Assembly (NCBI RefSeq): GCF_017591425.1
Contig: NW_024466281.1
Span: 1-64,000 of the forward strand
Direction of reading: 5' to 3'
Source of the DNA: Ochotona curzoniae
Lineage: Eukaryota > Chordata > Mammalia > Lagomorpha > Ochotonidae
Length of the DNA stretch: 64,000 bases
The first letter of the stretch is position 1; each line of letters opens with the position of its first letter. The notes under the pieces are model-generated. The model searched no databases, was not told where the DNA came from, and was given only the letters and a program-made list of their open reading frames with translations. Of this stretch, positions 22,880 to 34,400 are shown in pieces. A program made the position numbers and the translations under genes.

Positions 22880-25700
22880 CGGGATGCAACCAGCAGTCTT
22901 TGCGCCCACTCAGAAGGCAGCTTCAGGGAGGCTGGACCCCCCACGCGTGGCCCTTTTCGGGCCTAGCGTGGTGACCCAGGTACAGCGACCAGAACCCCCG
23001 GGCCCGTGCCGCTAGGGGCGTGGCTAGATCCAAGCCCTGGCCTGGAAGAGTGGCGGGGCCGGCGTGGTGGGACATGACCCCTGGCAGAATGGCGGCCAGG
23101 GTCCCCAAGCCCGATCAAGCCTGTCTCCCGGGATGCAACCAGCAGTCTTTGCGCCCACTTGGAACGCTGCTTCAGGGAGGCTGGACCCCCCACACGTTGC
23201 CCTTTTCGGGCATAGCGTGGTGACCCAGGTACAGCGAGCCCAAACCCCGTGCCCGTGCCGCCAGGGGCGTGGCTAGACCCAAGCCCGGGCCGGGAAGAGG
23301 GGCGGGGGCGGCACGCAGGGACGTGACTCCTGGCAGAATGGCAGCCAGGGTCCCCAAGCCCGATCAAGCCTGTCTCCCGGGATGCAACCAGCAGTCATCA
23401 CAACCACTGGGAAGGCTGCTTCAGAAAGGCTGTACCCCCACGCTTGGCCCTTTTCGGGCCTAGCATGGTGACCCAGGAACAGCGACCCGAACCCCCGGGC
23501 CCGTGCCGCTAGGGGCGTGGCTAAATCCAAGCCCCGGCAGGGAAGAGGGGCGGGGCCGGCGCGGGCGGGTACGTGACCCCTGGCAGAATGGCGGCCTGGT
23601 TCCCCAATCCCGATCAAGCCTGTCTCCCGAGATGCAATCAGCAGTCTTTGCGCCCACTCGGAAGGCTGCTTCGGGGAGGCTGGACCCCCTACGCGTGACC
23701 CTTTTCGGGCCTAGCGTGGTGACCCAGGTACAGCGACCCAACCCCTGGGCCCGTGCCGCTAGGTGCGTGGCTAGACCCAAGCCAGGGCCGAGAAGAGGGG
23801 CGGGGCCGGTTCGCGCAGGGACGTGACGCCTGGCAGAATGGCGCCCTGGGTCCCCAAGCCCGATCAAGCCTGACTCCCAGGATGCAACCAGCGGTCTTTG
23901 CGCCACTTCGGAAGGCTGCTTCGGGGAGGCTGGACCCCCCACGCTTGGCCCTTTTTGGGCCTAGCGTGGTGACCCAGGTATAGCGAACCAACCCCCAGCC
24001 CCTGGCGCTAGGGGCGTGGCTAGACCCAAGCCCAGGCCTGGAAGAGGGGCGGGGCCAGGGCGCGTGGGGACGTGACTCCTGGCAGAATGGCAGCCAGGGT
24101 CCCCAAGCCCGATCAAGCCTGTCTCCCGGGATGCAACCAGCAGTCTTTGCGCCCACTTGGAATGCTTCTTCGGGGAGGCTGGATCCCCCATGCGTGGCCC
24201 TTTTCGGGCCTAGCGTGGTGACCCAGGTACAGCGACCCGACACCCGGGCCCGTGCCGCTAGGGGCGTGGCTAGACACAAGCCCAGGCCGGGAAGAGGGGC
24301 GGGGCCGGCGCGCAGGGACCTGACCCCTGGCAGAATGGCGGCCGGGGTCCCCAAGCCCAATCAAGCCTGTCTCCCGGGATGCAACCAGCAGTCATCACGC
24401 CCACTCAGAAGGATGCTTCAGGGAGGCTGGACCCCACACGCGTGGCCCTTTTCGGGCATAGCGTGGTGACCCAGGTACAGCGAGCCCAAACACCGGGCCC
24501 GTGCCGCTAGGGGCATGGCTAGATCCAAGCCCAGGCCTGGAAGAGGGGCGGGGCCGGCGCGCAGGGACGTGACCCCTGGCAGAATGGCGGCGAGGGTCTC
24601 CAAGCCCGATTAAGCCTGTCTCCCGGGATGCAGCCAGCAGTCTTTGCGCCCACTTGGAAGGCTGCTTCAGGGAGGCTGGACCCCCCACGCGTGGCCCTTT
24701 TTGGGCCTAGCGTGGTGACCCAGGTACAGCGAGCCCAAACACCGGGCCCGTACCGCTAGGTGCGTGGCTAGACCCAAGCACAGGACGGGAAGAGGGGAGG
24801 GGCCCGCGCGCGGGGTCGTGACCACTGGCAGAATGGCGGCCGGGGTCCCCAAGCCCGATCAAGCCTGTCTCCTGGGATGCAACCAGCAGTCATCACGCCC
24901 ACTCGGAAGGCTGCTTCAGGGAAGTTGGACCCCCCACGCGTGGCCATTTTCGGCCCTAGCGTGGTGACCCAGGTATAGCGACCCGAACCCCCGGGCCCGT
25001 GCAGTTGGGGCGTGGATAGATCCAAGCCTGGGCCTGGAAGAGGGGCGGGGCTGGCTCGAGGGGACGTGACCCTAGGCACAATGGCGGCCAGGGTCCCCAA
25101 GCCCGATCAAGCCTGTCTCCTGGGATGCAACCATCAGTCTTTGCGCCCACTTGGAAGGCGGCTTTGGGGAGGCTGGACCCCCACGCGTGGCCCTTTTCGG
25201 GCCTAGCGTGTTGACCCAGGTACAGCGACCCGACCCCCGGGCCAGTGCCGCTAGGGGCGTGGCTAGACCCAAGCACAGGCTGGGAAGAGGGGCGGGGCCG
25301 GCACGGGGACGTGACCCCTGGCAGAATGGCGGCCGGGGTCCCCAAGCCCAATCAAGCCTGTCTCCCGGGATGCAACCAGCATTCTTCGTGCCCACTCGGA
25401 AGGCTGCTTCAGAAAGGCAGTACCCCCCATGCGTGGCCCTAATCTGGCCTAGCATGGTGATCCAGCTACAGTGACCCAACCCCCGGGCTGGGAAGAGGGG
25501 CGGGGCCGCCGCGCGTGTGCGTGACTGCTGGCAGAATGGCAGCCGGTGTCCCCAAGCCCAATCAAGCCTGTCTCCCGGGATGCAACCAGCAGTCTTTGCG
25601 CCCACTTGGAAGGCTGCTTCGGGGAGGCTGGACCCCCCAAGTGCGAGGCCCTTTTCGCTCCTAGCGTAGTGACGCAGGTACAGCGACCCGAACCCCCGGG
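22880..25700 (+). repeat. 28-unit higher-order repeat, copy 4, partial
   Basis: From about 22,880 the sequence resumes the HOR at a point equivalent to 18,260 in copy 3 (offset 4,619-4,620). About 1.45 kb, which is six units including one short one, is skipped at this junction. It follows copy 3 to about 24,760 and then jumps to the equivalent of 20,85x (offset about 3,911). A unit near 24,608 has GATTAAGCC where nearly all units have GATCAAGCC or AATCAAGCC. The right limit is approximate because the copy fades into the mosaic zone. Confidence 0.75.
25350..25559 (+). repeat. Short unit, 210 bp (HOR copy 4)
   Basis: The junction is at 25,485. The preceding bases GTGATCCAGCTACAGTG replace GTGACCCAGGTACAGCG, a variant belonging to a different long subfamily. 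This again indicates exchange within a unit. Confidence 0.88.
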
Positions 25701-26305
25701 CCCGTGGCGCTAGGGGCATGGCTAGACCCAAGCACAGGACGGGAAGAGGGGAGGGGCCACGCGCGCGGTCGTGACCACTGGCAGAATTGCCCCCGGGGTC
25801 CCCAAGCCCGATCAAGCCTGTCTCCCGGGATGCAACCAGCAGTCTTTGCGCCCACTTGGAAGGCTGCTTCGGGGAGGCTGGACCCCCCACGCGTGGCCCT
25901 TTTCGGGCCTAGCGTGGTGACCCAGGTACAGCGACCCGAACCCCCGGGCCCGTGCAGTTGGGGCGTGGCTAGATCCAAGCCAGGCCTGGAAGAGGGGCAG
26001 GGCCGTCGCGCTGGGACGTGACCCCTGGCAGAATGGCGGCCAGGGTCCCCAAGCCCGATCAAGCCTGTCTCCCGGGATGCAATCAGCAGTCTTCGCGCCC
26101 ACTCGGAAGGCTGCTTCGGGGAGGCTGGACACCCCATCGCGTGGCCCTTTTCGGGCCTAGCGTGGTGACCCAGGTACAGCGACCCGACCCCCGGGACCGT
26201 GCCGCTAGGGGCGTGGCTAGACCCAAGCCCGGGCTGGGAAGAGGGGCGGGGCCGGCGCGCAGGGACGTGACCCCTGGCAGAATGGCGGCCGGGGTCCCCA
26301 AGCCC

Positions 26306-26515
26306 AATCAAGCCTGTTTCCCGGGATGCAACCAGCAGTCTCCGCGCCCACTTGGAAGGCTGCTTCAGAAAGGCAGTACCCCCCATGCGTGGCCCTAATC
26401 TGGCCTAGCATGGTGACCCAGGTACAGCGACCCAACCCCCGGGCTGGGAAGAGGGGCGGGGCGGGCGCGCTGGGGCGTGACTCCTGGCAGAATGGCAGCC
26501 GGTGTCCCCAAGCCC
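26306..26515 (+). repeat. Short unit, 210 bp, variant tail
   Basis: The junction is at 26,441. The tail reads GGGCGCGCTGGGGCGTGAC, unlike other short units. Confidence 0.88.
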
Positions 26516-26799
26516 GATCAAGCCTGTCTCCCGGGATGCAACCAGCAGTCTTTGCGCCCACTTGGAAGGCTGCTTCGGGGAGGCTGGACCCCCCAAGTGC
26601 GAGGCCCTTTTCGCTCCTAGCGTAGTGACCCAGGTACAGCGACCCGAACCCCCGGGCCCGTGGCGCTAGGGGCATGGCTAGACCCAAGCACAGGACGGGA
26701 AGAGGGGAGGGGCCCGCGCGCCAGTCGTGACCACTGGCAGAATGGCGGCCGGGGTCCCCAAGCCCGATCAAGCCTGTCTCCCGGGATGCAACCAGCAGT

Positions 26800-27620
26800 C
26801 TTTGCGCCCACTTGGATGGCCGCTTCGGGGAGGCTGGACCCTCCACGCGTGGCCCTTTTCGGGCCTAGCGTGGTGACCCAGGTACAGCAACCGGAACCCA
26901 CGGGCCCGTGCAGTTGGGGCATGGCTAGATCCAGGCCTAGGCCTGGAAGAGGGGCAGGGCCGTCGCGGTGGGACGTGACCCCTGGCAGAATGGCGGCCAG
27001 GGTCCCCAAGCCCGATCAAGCCTGTCTCCCGGGATGCAGTCAGCAGTCATCACGCCCACTCAGAAGGCTGCTTCGGGGAGGCTGGACACCCAAATCGCGT
27101 GGCCCTTTTCAGGCCTAGCGTGGTGACCCAGGTACAGCGACCCAACCCCCGGGCCCGTGCCTCTAGGGGCCTGGCTAGTCCCAAGCCCGGGCCGGGAAGA
27201 GGGGCAGGGCTGGTGCGCGGGGTCGTGACCCTGGCAGAATGGCCCCCGGGTTCCCCAGGCCCGATCAAGCCTGTCTCCCGGGATGCAACCAGCAGTCTTT
27301 GCGCCCACTCGGAAGGCTGCTTCGAGGAGGCTGGACCCCCCACGCGTGGCCCTTTTCTGGCCTAGCGTGGTGATCCAGCTACAGCGACCCGACCCCAGGG
27401 CCCGTGCCGCTAGGGGCGTGGCTAGACACAAGCCCCGGCCGGGAAGATGGGCGGGGCCGCGGCGCTTGGAGGTGACCCCTGGCAGAATGGCGGCCGGGGT
27501 CCCCAAGCCCGATCAAGCCTGTCTCCCTGGATGCAACCAGCAGTCTTTGCGCCCACTTGGAAGGCTGCTTCGGGGAGGCTGGACCCCCCACGCTTGGCCC
27601 TTTTCTGGCCTAGCGTGGTG
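26800..27620 (+). repeat. Marked multi-unit block, copy 1
   Basis: The block starts at the variant CTTGGATGGCCGCTTCGG at 26,811. In order it carries GGAACCCACGGGCCC with GTGCAGTTGGGGCATGG, then AGGCCTAGGCCTGG, then CACCCAAATCGCGTGG, then CCTCTAGGGGCCTGGC, then CGCTTGGAGGTGACC. That ordered set of private variants identifies the other copies, whose start points lie 1,745, 4,442, 11,394 and 22,822 bp downstream. Confidence 0.8.
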
Positions 27621-27684
27621 ACCCAGGTACAGCAACCGGAACCCACGGGCCCGTGCCGCTAGGGGCGTGGCTAGACCCAAGCCC

Positions 27685-27705
27685 GGGCCGGGAAGAGGGG
27701 CGGGG
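27685..27705 (+). other. G-quadruplex-type motif (representative copy)
   Basis: Four G runs of 3, 3, 4 and 4 are separated by loops of 2, 4 and 1 bases (CC, AAGA, C), which fits the standard G3+N1-7 rule. The tract contains the GC box GGGGCGGGGC. The short units keep a G4-type tract because GGG-CT-GGG-AAGA-GGGG-C-GGGG spans their deletion junction. Subfamilies reading CCCAGGCC or CACAGGCCTGG lose one or two runs and no longer fit the rule. Confidence 0.7.
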
Positions 27706-27747
27706 CCGGCGCGCGGGCAGGTACGTGACCCCTGGCAGAATGGCGGC
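27697..27747 (+). promoter_or_regulatory. GC box to YY1-like site, promoter-like cluster (representative)
   Basis: GGGGCGGGGCC at 27,697 matches the SP/KLF GC-box consensus. ACGTGACC (27,723) resembles a half CRE or a degenerate E-box. ATGGCGGC at 27,740-27,747, in the context CAGAATGGCGGCC, matches the core of the YY1 site (AAGATGGCGGC type). The same order and spacing recur in nearly every unit. GC boxes with a downstream YY1 site that overlaps an ATG are typical of mammalian CpG-island promoters. The assignment rests on motif similarity only, and activity is not shown. Confidence 0.4.
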
Positions 27748-28549
27748 CGGGGTCCCCAAGCCCAATCAAGCCTGTCTCCCGGGATGCAACCAGCAGTCAT
27801 CACGCCAACTCAGAAGGCTGCTTCGGGAAGGCTGGACCACCAAGCGTGGCCTTTTTCGGGCCTAGCGTGGTTGACCCAGGTACAGTGACCCGACCCCCGG
27901 GCCCGTGCCGCTAGGGGCGTGGCTAGACCCTGGCCCGGACCGGGAAGGGGGGCGGGGCTGGCGCGCATGGCGTGACTCCTGGCAGAATGGAGGCCGGGGT
28001 CCCCAAGCCCGATCAAGCCTGTCTCCCAGGATGCAACCAGCAGTCATCATGCCCACTCGGAAGGCTGCTTCAGGGAAGTTGGACCCCCCACACGTGGCCC
28101 TTTTCGGGCCTAGCATGGTGACCCAGGTACAGCGACCCGAACCCCCGGGCCCGTGCAGCTTGCGGCGTTGCTAGACCCAAGCACAGGCCTGGAAGAGCGG
28201 CGGGGCCGACGCGCAGGGACGTGACCCTTGGCACAATGGCGGCCTTAGTCCCCAAGCCCGATCAAGCCTGTCTCCTGGGATGCAACCAGCAGTCTTTGTG
28301 CCCACTTGGAAGGCTGCTTCGGGGAGGCTGGACCCCCCAAGTGCGAGGCCCTTTTCGCTCCTAAGGTGGTGACCCAGGTACAGCGACCCGAACCCCCGGG
28401 CCCGTGGCGCTAGGGGCATGGCTAGACCCAAGCACAGGACGGGAAGAGGGGGAGCGGACCGCGCGCCGGTCGTGACCACTGGCAGAATGGCGGCCGGGGT
28501 CCCCAAGCCCGATCAAGCCTGTCTCCCGGGATGCAACCAGCAGTCTTTG

Positions 28550-29200
28550 CGCCCACTTGGATGGCCGCTTCGGGGAGGCTGGACCCTCCACGCGTGGCCC
28601 TTTTCGGGCCTAGCGTGGTGACCCAGGTACAGCAACCGGAACCCACGGGCCCGTGCAGTTGGGGCATGGCTAGATCCAGGCCTAGGCCTGGAAGAGGGGC
28701 GGGGCCGTCCCGGTGGGACGTGACCCCTGGCAGAATGGCGGCCAGGGTCCCCAAGCCCGATCAAGCCTGTCTCCCGGGATGCAGTCAGCAGTCATCACGC
28801 CCACTCAGAAGGCTGCTTCGGGGAGGCTGGACACCCCAATCGCGTGGCCCTTTTCAGGCCTAGCGTGGTGACCCAGGTACAGCGAACCAACCCCCGGGCC
28901 CGTGCCTCTAGGGGCCTGGCTAGTCCCAAGCCCGGGCCGGGAAGAGGGGCGGGGCTGGTGCGCGGGGTCGTGACCCTGGCAGAATGGCCCCCGGGGTCCC
29001 CAGGCCCGATCAAGCCTGTCTCCCGGGATGCAACCAGCAGTCTTTGCGCCCACTTGGAAGGCTGCTTCGAGGAGGCTGGACACCCAAATCGCGTGGCCCT
29101 TTTCTGGCCTAGCGTGGTGATCCAGCTACAGCGACCCGACCCCAGGGCCCGTGCTGCTAGGGGCGTGGCTAGACACAAGCCCCGGCCGGGAAGGGGGGCG
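28550..29200 (+). repeat. Marked multi-unit block, copy 2, altered right end
   Basis: The start variant is at 28,556 and the GGCCTAGGCCTGG and CCTCTAGGGGCCTGGC variants follow in the same order. The copy departs after about 29,180. There a unit with CACCCAAATCGCGTGG is followed by GGGAAGGGGGGCGGGGCTGG and not by the CGCTTGGAGG unit, so one unit type has been duplicated or replaced. Confidence 0.7.
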
Positions 29201-30747
29201 GGGCTGGTGCGCGGGGTCGTGACCCTGGCAGAATGGCCCCCGGGGTCCCCAGGCCCGATCAAGCCTGTCTCCCGGGATGCAGCCAGCAGTCTTTGCGCCC
29301 ACTTGGAACGCTGCTTCGGGGAGGCTGGACCCCCCACACGTGGCCATTTTGGGCCTAGCGTGGTGACCCAGGTACAGCGAGCCCAAACCCCGGGCCCGTG
29401 CCGCTAGGTGCGTGGCTAGATCCAAGCCCAGGCCTGGAAGAGGCGCGGAGCCGGCGCGGTGGGACATGACCCCTGGCAGAATGGCGGCCTTGGTCTCCAA
29501 GCCCGATCAAGCCTGTCTCCCTGGATGCAACCAGCAGTCTTTGCGCCCACTTGGAAGGCTGCTTCAGGGAAGTTGGACCCCCCACGCGTGGCCCTTTTCT
29601 GGCCTAGCGTGGTGACCCAGGTATAGCGAACCAACCCCCGGCCCCTGGCGCTAGGGGCGTGGCTAGACCCAAGCCCAGGCCTGGAAGAGGGGCGGGGCCA
29701 GGGCGTGTGGGGACATGACTCCTGGTAGAATGGCAGCCAGGGTCCCCAAGCCCGATCAAGCCTGTCTCCCTGGATGCAACCAGCAGTCATCACACCCACT
29801 GGGAAGGCTGCTTCAGAAAGGCTGTACCCCAACGCTTGGCCCTTTTCGGGCCTAGCATGGTGACCCAGGTACAGCGCCCCGAAGCCCCGGGCCCGTGGCA
29901 CTAGGGGCGTGGCTAAATCCAAGCCCCGGCAGGGAAGAGGGGCGGGGCCGGCGAGGGCGGGTACGTGACCCCTGGCAGAATGGCGGTGTGGTTCCCCAAT
30001 CCCGATCAAGCCTGTCTACCGGGATGCAATCAGCAGTCTTTGCGCCCACTCGGAAGGCTGCTTCGGGGAGGCTGGACCCCCTACGCGTGACCCTTTTCGG
30101 GCCTAGCGTGGTGACCCAGGTACAGCGACCCAACCCCTGGGCCCGTGCCTCTAGGTGCGTGGCTAGACCCAAGCCCGGGCCGGGAAGAGGAGCGGGGCCG
30201 GTTCGCGCAGGAACGTGACCCCTGGCAGAATGGCGCCCTGGGTCCCCAAGCCCGATCAAGCCTGACTCCCAGGATGCAACCAGCAGTCTTTGCGTCACTT
30301 CGGAAGGCTGCTTCGGGGAGGCTGGACCCCCCATGCGTGGCCCTTTTTGGGCCTAGCGTGGTGAGCAGGTATAGCGAACCAACCCCCAGCCCCTGGCGCT
30401 AGGGGCGTGGCTAGACCCAAGCCCAGGCCTGGAAGAGGGGCGGGGCCAGGGCGCGTGGGGACGTGACTCCTGGCAGAATGGCAGCCAGGGTCCCCAAGCC
30501 CGATCAAGCCTTTCTCCCGGGATGCAACCAGCAGTCTTTGCGCCCACTTGGAAGGCTGCTTCGGGGAGGCTGGACCCCCCACGCGTTGCCCTTTTCGGGC
30601 CTAGCATGGTGACCCAGGTACAGCGACCCGCCCCCGGGACGTGCCGCTAGGGGCGTGGCTAGACCCAAGCCAGGGCTGGGAAGAGGGGCGGGGCCGGCGC
30701 GCAGGGATGTGACCCCTGGCAGAATGGCGGCCGGGGTCCCCAAGCCC

Positions 30748-30957
30748 AATCAAGCCTGTCTCCCGGGATGCAACCAGCATTCTTCGTGCCCACTCGGAAG
30801 GCTGCTTCAGAAAGGCAGTACCCCCCATGCGTGGCCCTAATCTGGCCTAGCATGGTGACCCAGGTACAGCGACCCAACCCCCGGGCTGGGAAGAGGGGCG
30901 GGCCCGCCGCGCGTGTGCGTGACTGCTGGCAGAATGGCAGCCGGTGTCCCCAAGCCC
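30748..30957 (+). repeat. Short unit, 210 bp
   Basis: The junction is at 30,883, with CGGGCCCGCCGCGCG in place of CGGGGCCGCCGCGCG. This is the last short unit before a gap of about 24 kb without any. Confidence 0.9.
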
Positions 30958-31239
30958 GATCAAGCCTGTCTCCCGGGATGCAACCAGCAGTCTTTGCGCC
31001 CACTTGGAAGGCTGCTTCGGGGAGGCTGGACCCCCCAAGTGCGAGGCCCTTTTCGCTCCTAGCGTGGTGACCCAGGTACAGCGACCCGACACCCGGGCCC
31101 GTGGCGCTAGGGGCATGGCTAGACCCAAGCACAGGACGGGAAGAGGGGAGGGGCCCGCGCGCGGGGTCGTGACCACTGGCAGAATGGCGGCCGGGGTCCC
31201 CAAGCCCGATCAAGCCTGTCTCCCGGGATGCAACCAGCA

Positions 31240-32060
31240 GTCTTTGCGCCCACTTGGATGGCCGCTTCGGGGAGGCTGGACCCTCCACGCGTGGCCCTTT
31301 TCGGGCCTAGCGTGGTGACCCAGGTACAGCAACCGGAACCCACGGGCCCGTGCAGTTGGGGCATGGCTAGATCCAGTCCTAGGCCTGGAAGGGGGGCAGG
31401 GCCGTCGCGGTGGGACGTGACCCCTGGCAGAATGGCGGCCAGGGTCCCCAAGCCCGATCAAGCCTGTCTCCCGGGATGCAGTCAGCAGTCATCACGCCCA
31501 CTCAGAAGGCTGCTTCGGGGAGGCTGGACACCCAAATCGCGTGGCCCTTTTCAGGCCTAGCGTGGTGACCCAGGTACAGCGACCCAACCCCCGGGCCCGT
31601 GCCTCTAGGGGCCTGGCTAGTCCCAAGCCCGGGCCGGGAAGAGGGGCGGGGCTGGTGCGCGGGGTCGTGACCCTGGCAGAATGGCCCCGGGGTCCCCAGG
31701 CCCGATCAAGCCTGTCTCCCGGGATGCAACCAGCAGTCTTTGCGCCCACTCGGAAGGCTGCTTCGAGGAGGCTGGACCCCCCACGCGTGGCCCTATTCTG
31801 GCCTAGCGTGGTGATCCAGCTACAGTGACCCGACCCCAGGGCCCGTGCCGCTAGGGGCGTGGCTAGACACAAGCCCCGGCCGGGAAGAGGGGCGGGGCCG
31901 CGGCGCTTGGAGGTGACCCCTGGCAGAATGGCGGCCGGGGTCCCCAAGCCCGATCAAGCCTATCTCCCTGGATGCAACCAGCAGTCTTTGCGCCCACTTG
32001 GAACGCTGCTTCGGGGAGGCTGGACCCCCCACGCGTGGCCCTTTTCTGGCCTAGCGTGGT
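31240..32060 (+). repeat. Marked multi-unit block, copy 3
   Basis: The start variant is at 31,253, and the full ordered series of private variants follows through CGCTTGGAGGTGACC near 31,905. A small difference is ATCCAGTCCTAGGCC in place of ATCCAGGCCTAGGCC near 31,375. Confidence 0.78.
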
Positions 32061-33359
32061 GACCCAGGTACAGCGACCCAACCCCCGGGCCCGTGGCGCT
32101 AGGGGCGTGGCTAGACCCAAGCACAGGCCGGGAAGAGGGGCGGGGGGGGCATGCAGGGACGTGACTACTGGCAGAATGGCAGCCGGGGTCCATAAGCCCG
32201 ATCAAGCCTGTCTCCCTGGATGCAACCAGCAGTCTTTGCGCCCACTTGGAAGGCTGCTTCAGGGAAGTTGGACCCCCCACGCGTGGCCCTTTTCTGGCCT
32301 AGCGTGGTGACACAGGTATAGCGAACCAACCCCTGGCCCCTGGCGCTAGGGGCGTGGCTAGACCCAAGCCCAGGCCGGGAAGAGGGGCGGGGCCAGGGCG
32401 CGTGGGGACATGACTCCTGGTAGAATGGCAGCCGGGGTCCCCAAGCCCGATCAAGCCTGTCTCCCTGGATGCAACCAGCAGTCTTTGCGCCCACTTGGAA
32501 TGCTGCTTCGGGGATGCTGGATCCCCCATGCGTGGCCCTTTTCTGGCCTCGTGTGGTGACCCAGGTACAGCGAACCAACCCCCGTTCCCGTGCCGCTAGG
32601 GGCGTGGCTAGACCCGAGCCCGTGCCGGGAAGAGGGGCGGGGCCAGCGCACGGGGACGTGACTCCTGGCAGAATGGCGGCCGGGGTATCCAAGCCCGATC
32701 AAGCCTGTCTCCCGGGATGCAACCAGCAGTCATCACGCCCACTCAGAAGGCTGCTTCGGGGAGGCTGGACACCCCAATAGCGTGGCCCTTTTCTGGCCTA
32801 GCGTGGTGACCCAGGTACAGCGACCCAACCCCCGGGCCCGTGGCGCTAGGGGCGTGGCTAGACACAAGCCCGGGCCGGGAAGAGGGGCGGGGCCGGCGCG
32901 CGGGGGCGTGACTCCTGGCAGAATGGAAGCCGGGGTCCCCAAGCCCGATCAAGCCTGTCTCCCGGGATGCAACCAACAGTCTTTGCGCCCATTCGGAAGG
33001 CTGCTTTGGGGAGGCTGGACCCCCCACGCGTGGCCCTTTTCTGGCCTCGTGTGGTGACCCAGGTAGAGCGACCCGACCCCCGGGACTGTGCCGCTAGGGG
33101 CGTGGCTAGACCCAAGTCTGAGCCGGGAAGAGGGGTGGGGCTGGCGCGCGGGGACGTGACTCCTGGCAGAATGGTGGCCGGGGTCCCCAAGCCCAATCAA
33201 GCCTGTCTCCCGGGATGCAAGCAGCAGTCTTTGCGCCCACTTGGAAGGCTGCTTCAGGAAGGCTGGACCCCCACCCGTGGCCATTTTCGGGCCTTGCCTG
33301 GTGACCCAGGTACAGCGACCTGACCCCCGGGCCAGTGCCGCTAGGGGCGTGGCTAGACC

Positions 33360-34400
33360 CAAGCACAGGCCGGGAAGAGGGGCGGGGCCGGCGCCCAGGG
33401 ACGTGACTCCTGGCAGAATGGCGGCCAGGGTCCCCAAGCCCGATCAAGCCTGTCTCCCTGGATGCAACCAGCAGTCTTTGCGCCCACTTGGAAGGCTGCT
33501 ACGGGGAGGCTGGACCCCCTACGCGTTGCCCTTTTCGGGACTGGCGTGGTGACCCAGGTACAGTTACCCGACCCCTGGGCACATGCCGCTAGGGGTGTGG
33601 CTAGACCCAAGCCCGGGCCAGGAAGAGGGGCGGGGGCGGGCGCGCGGGGACGTGACCCCTGGCAGAATGGCGGCCTGGGTCCCCAAGCCCGATCAAGCCT
33701 GTCTCCCGGGATGCAACCAGCAGTCTTTGCGCCCACTTGGAAGGCTGCTTCGGGGAGGCTGGACCCCCCACACGTGGCCCTTTTCGGGCCTAGCGTGGTG
33801 ACCCAGGTACAGCGACCCGACCCCCGGGCCCGTGGCACTAGGGGCGTGGCTAGACCCAAGCCCGGCCGGGTAGTGGGCGGGCCGGCACGCGGGTACGTGA
33901 CCCCTGGCAGAATGGCGGCCTGGTTCCCCAAGCCCGATCAAGCCTGTCTCCCGGGATGCAACCAGCAGTCTTCAAGCCCACTTGGAAGGCTGCTTTGGGG
34001 AGGCTGGACCCCCCAAGTGCGAGGCCCTTTTCGCTCCTAGCGTGGTGACCCAGGTAGAGCGAACCGACACCAGGGCCTGTGGCGCTAGGGGCATGGCTAG
34101 ACCCAAGCACAGGACGGGAAGAGGGGCGTGGCCGACGCAGGCGGACATGTGACCACTGGCAGAATGGCCCCCGGGGTCCCCAAGCCCGATCAAGCCTGTC
34201 TACTGGGATGCAACCAGCAGTCTTCACGCCCACTCGGAAGGCTGCTTCAGAAAGGCTGGACCCCCACGCGTAGCCATTTTAGGGCCTAGCGTGGTGACCC
34301 AGGTACAGCGACCCGACCCCAGGGCCCGTGCAGCTGGGGCGTGGCTAGACCCAAGCCCGGGCCTGGAAGAGGGGCGGGGCCGGCACGCAGGACACGTGAC
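33360..34400 (+). repeat. Mosaic units related to the window start
   Basis: Four units resemble those at 0-0.7 kb, 54.3-55.4 kb and 61.0-62.1 kb. They share GGCACATGCCGC, the GGGTAGTGGGCGG tract and the CGACGCAGGCGGACATGTG unit. The copy here lacks a short unit that its relatives at 54.8 and 61.5 kb contain. Confidence 0.7.
34393..34398. promoter_or_regulatory. Canonical E-box variant, CACGTGAC
   Basis: In this unit GACACGTGAC replaces the usual GGGACGTGAC, giving the USF/TFE-type core CACGTGAC between the GC box and the YY1-like site. The same variant occurs at 39,855, 43,829, 51,283, 55,463 and 62,130. The unit at 36,87x has CACGAG and has lost it. Confidence 0.4.

Larger units (their letters stand above)
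16847..22880 (+). repeat. 28-unit higher-order repeat, copy 3, internally deleted
   Basis: The block follows copy 2 at an offset of 6,811 to about 20,040. The offset then falls to 6,563 (one unit lost), and near 20,575 to about 6,066-6,071 (two more units lost). The retained parts stay nearly identical to copy 2, so the losses removed whole units and kept the register, as unequal exchange or slippage between aligned units would do. The sequence just before the first loss (near 19,938) reads CGCGCAGGGACGTG where copy 2 has CGCGGTGGGACGTG, so the junction is a mosaic and not a clean cut. The right limit is approximate. Confidence 0.82.
25700..33360 (+). repeat. Mosaic zone of mixed unit subfamilies
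   Basis: No single long period covers this stretch. It interleaves three copies of the marked block described separately (26.8, 28.55 and 31.25 kb) with pieces matching the 28-unit HOR. For example, 29.4-30.6 kb resembles 4.8-5.9 kb with the same CCCCAATCCCGATC and CTACGCGTGACCC variants. It contains two short units (26,306-26,515 and 30,748-30,957). The unit at 32,1xx carries an eight-G run followed by CATGCAGGG, the earliest member of the poly-G subfamily seen further right. Confidence 0.75.

Noticed and set aside
24601..24620. GATTAAGCC as a functional variant
   Set aside because: A single C-to-T change in one unit of about 260 is more simply a private mutation or a sequencing error.
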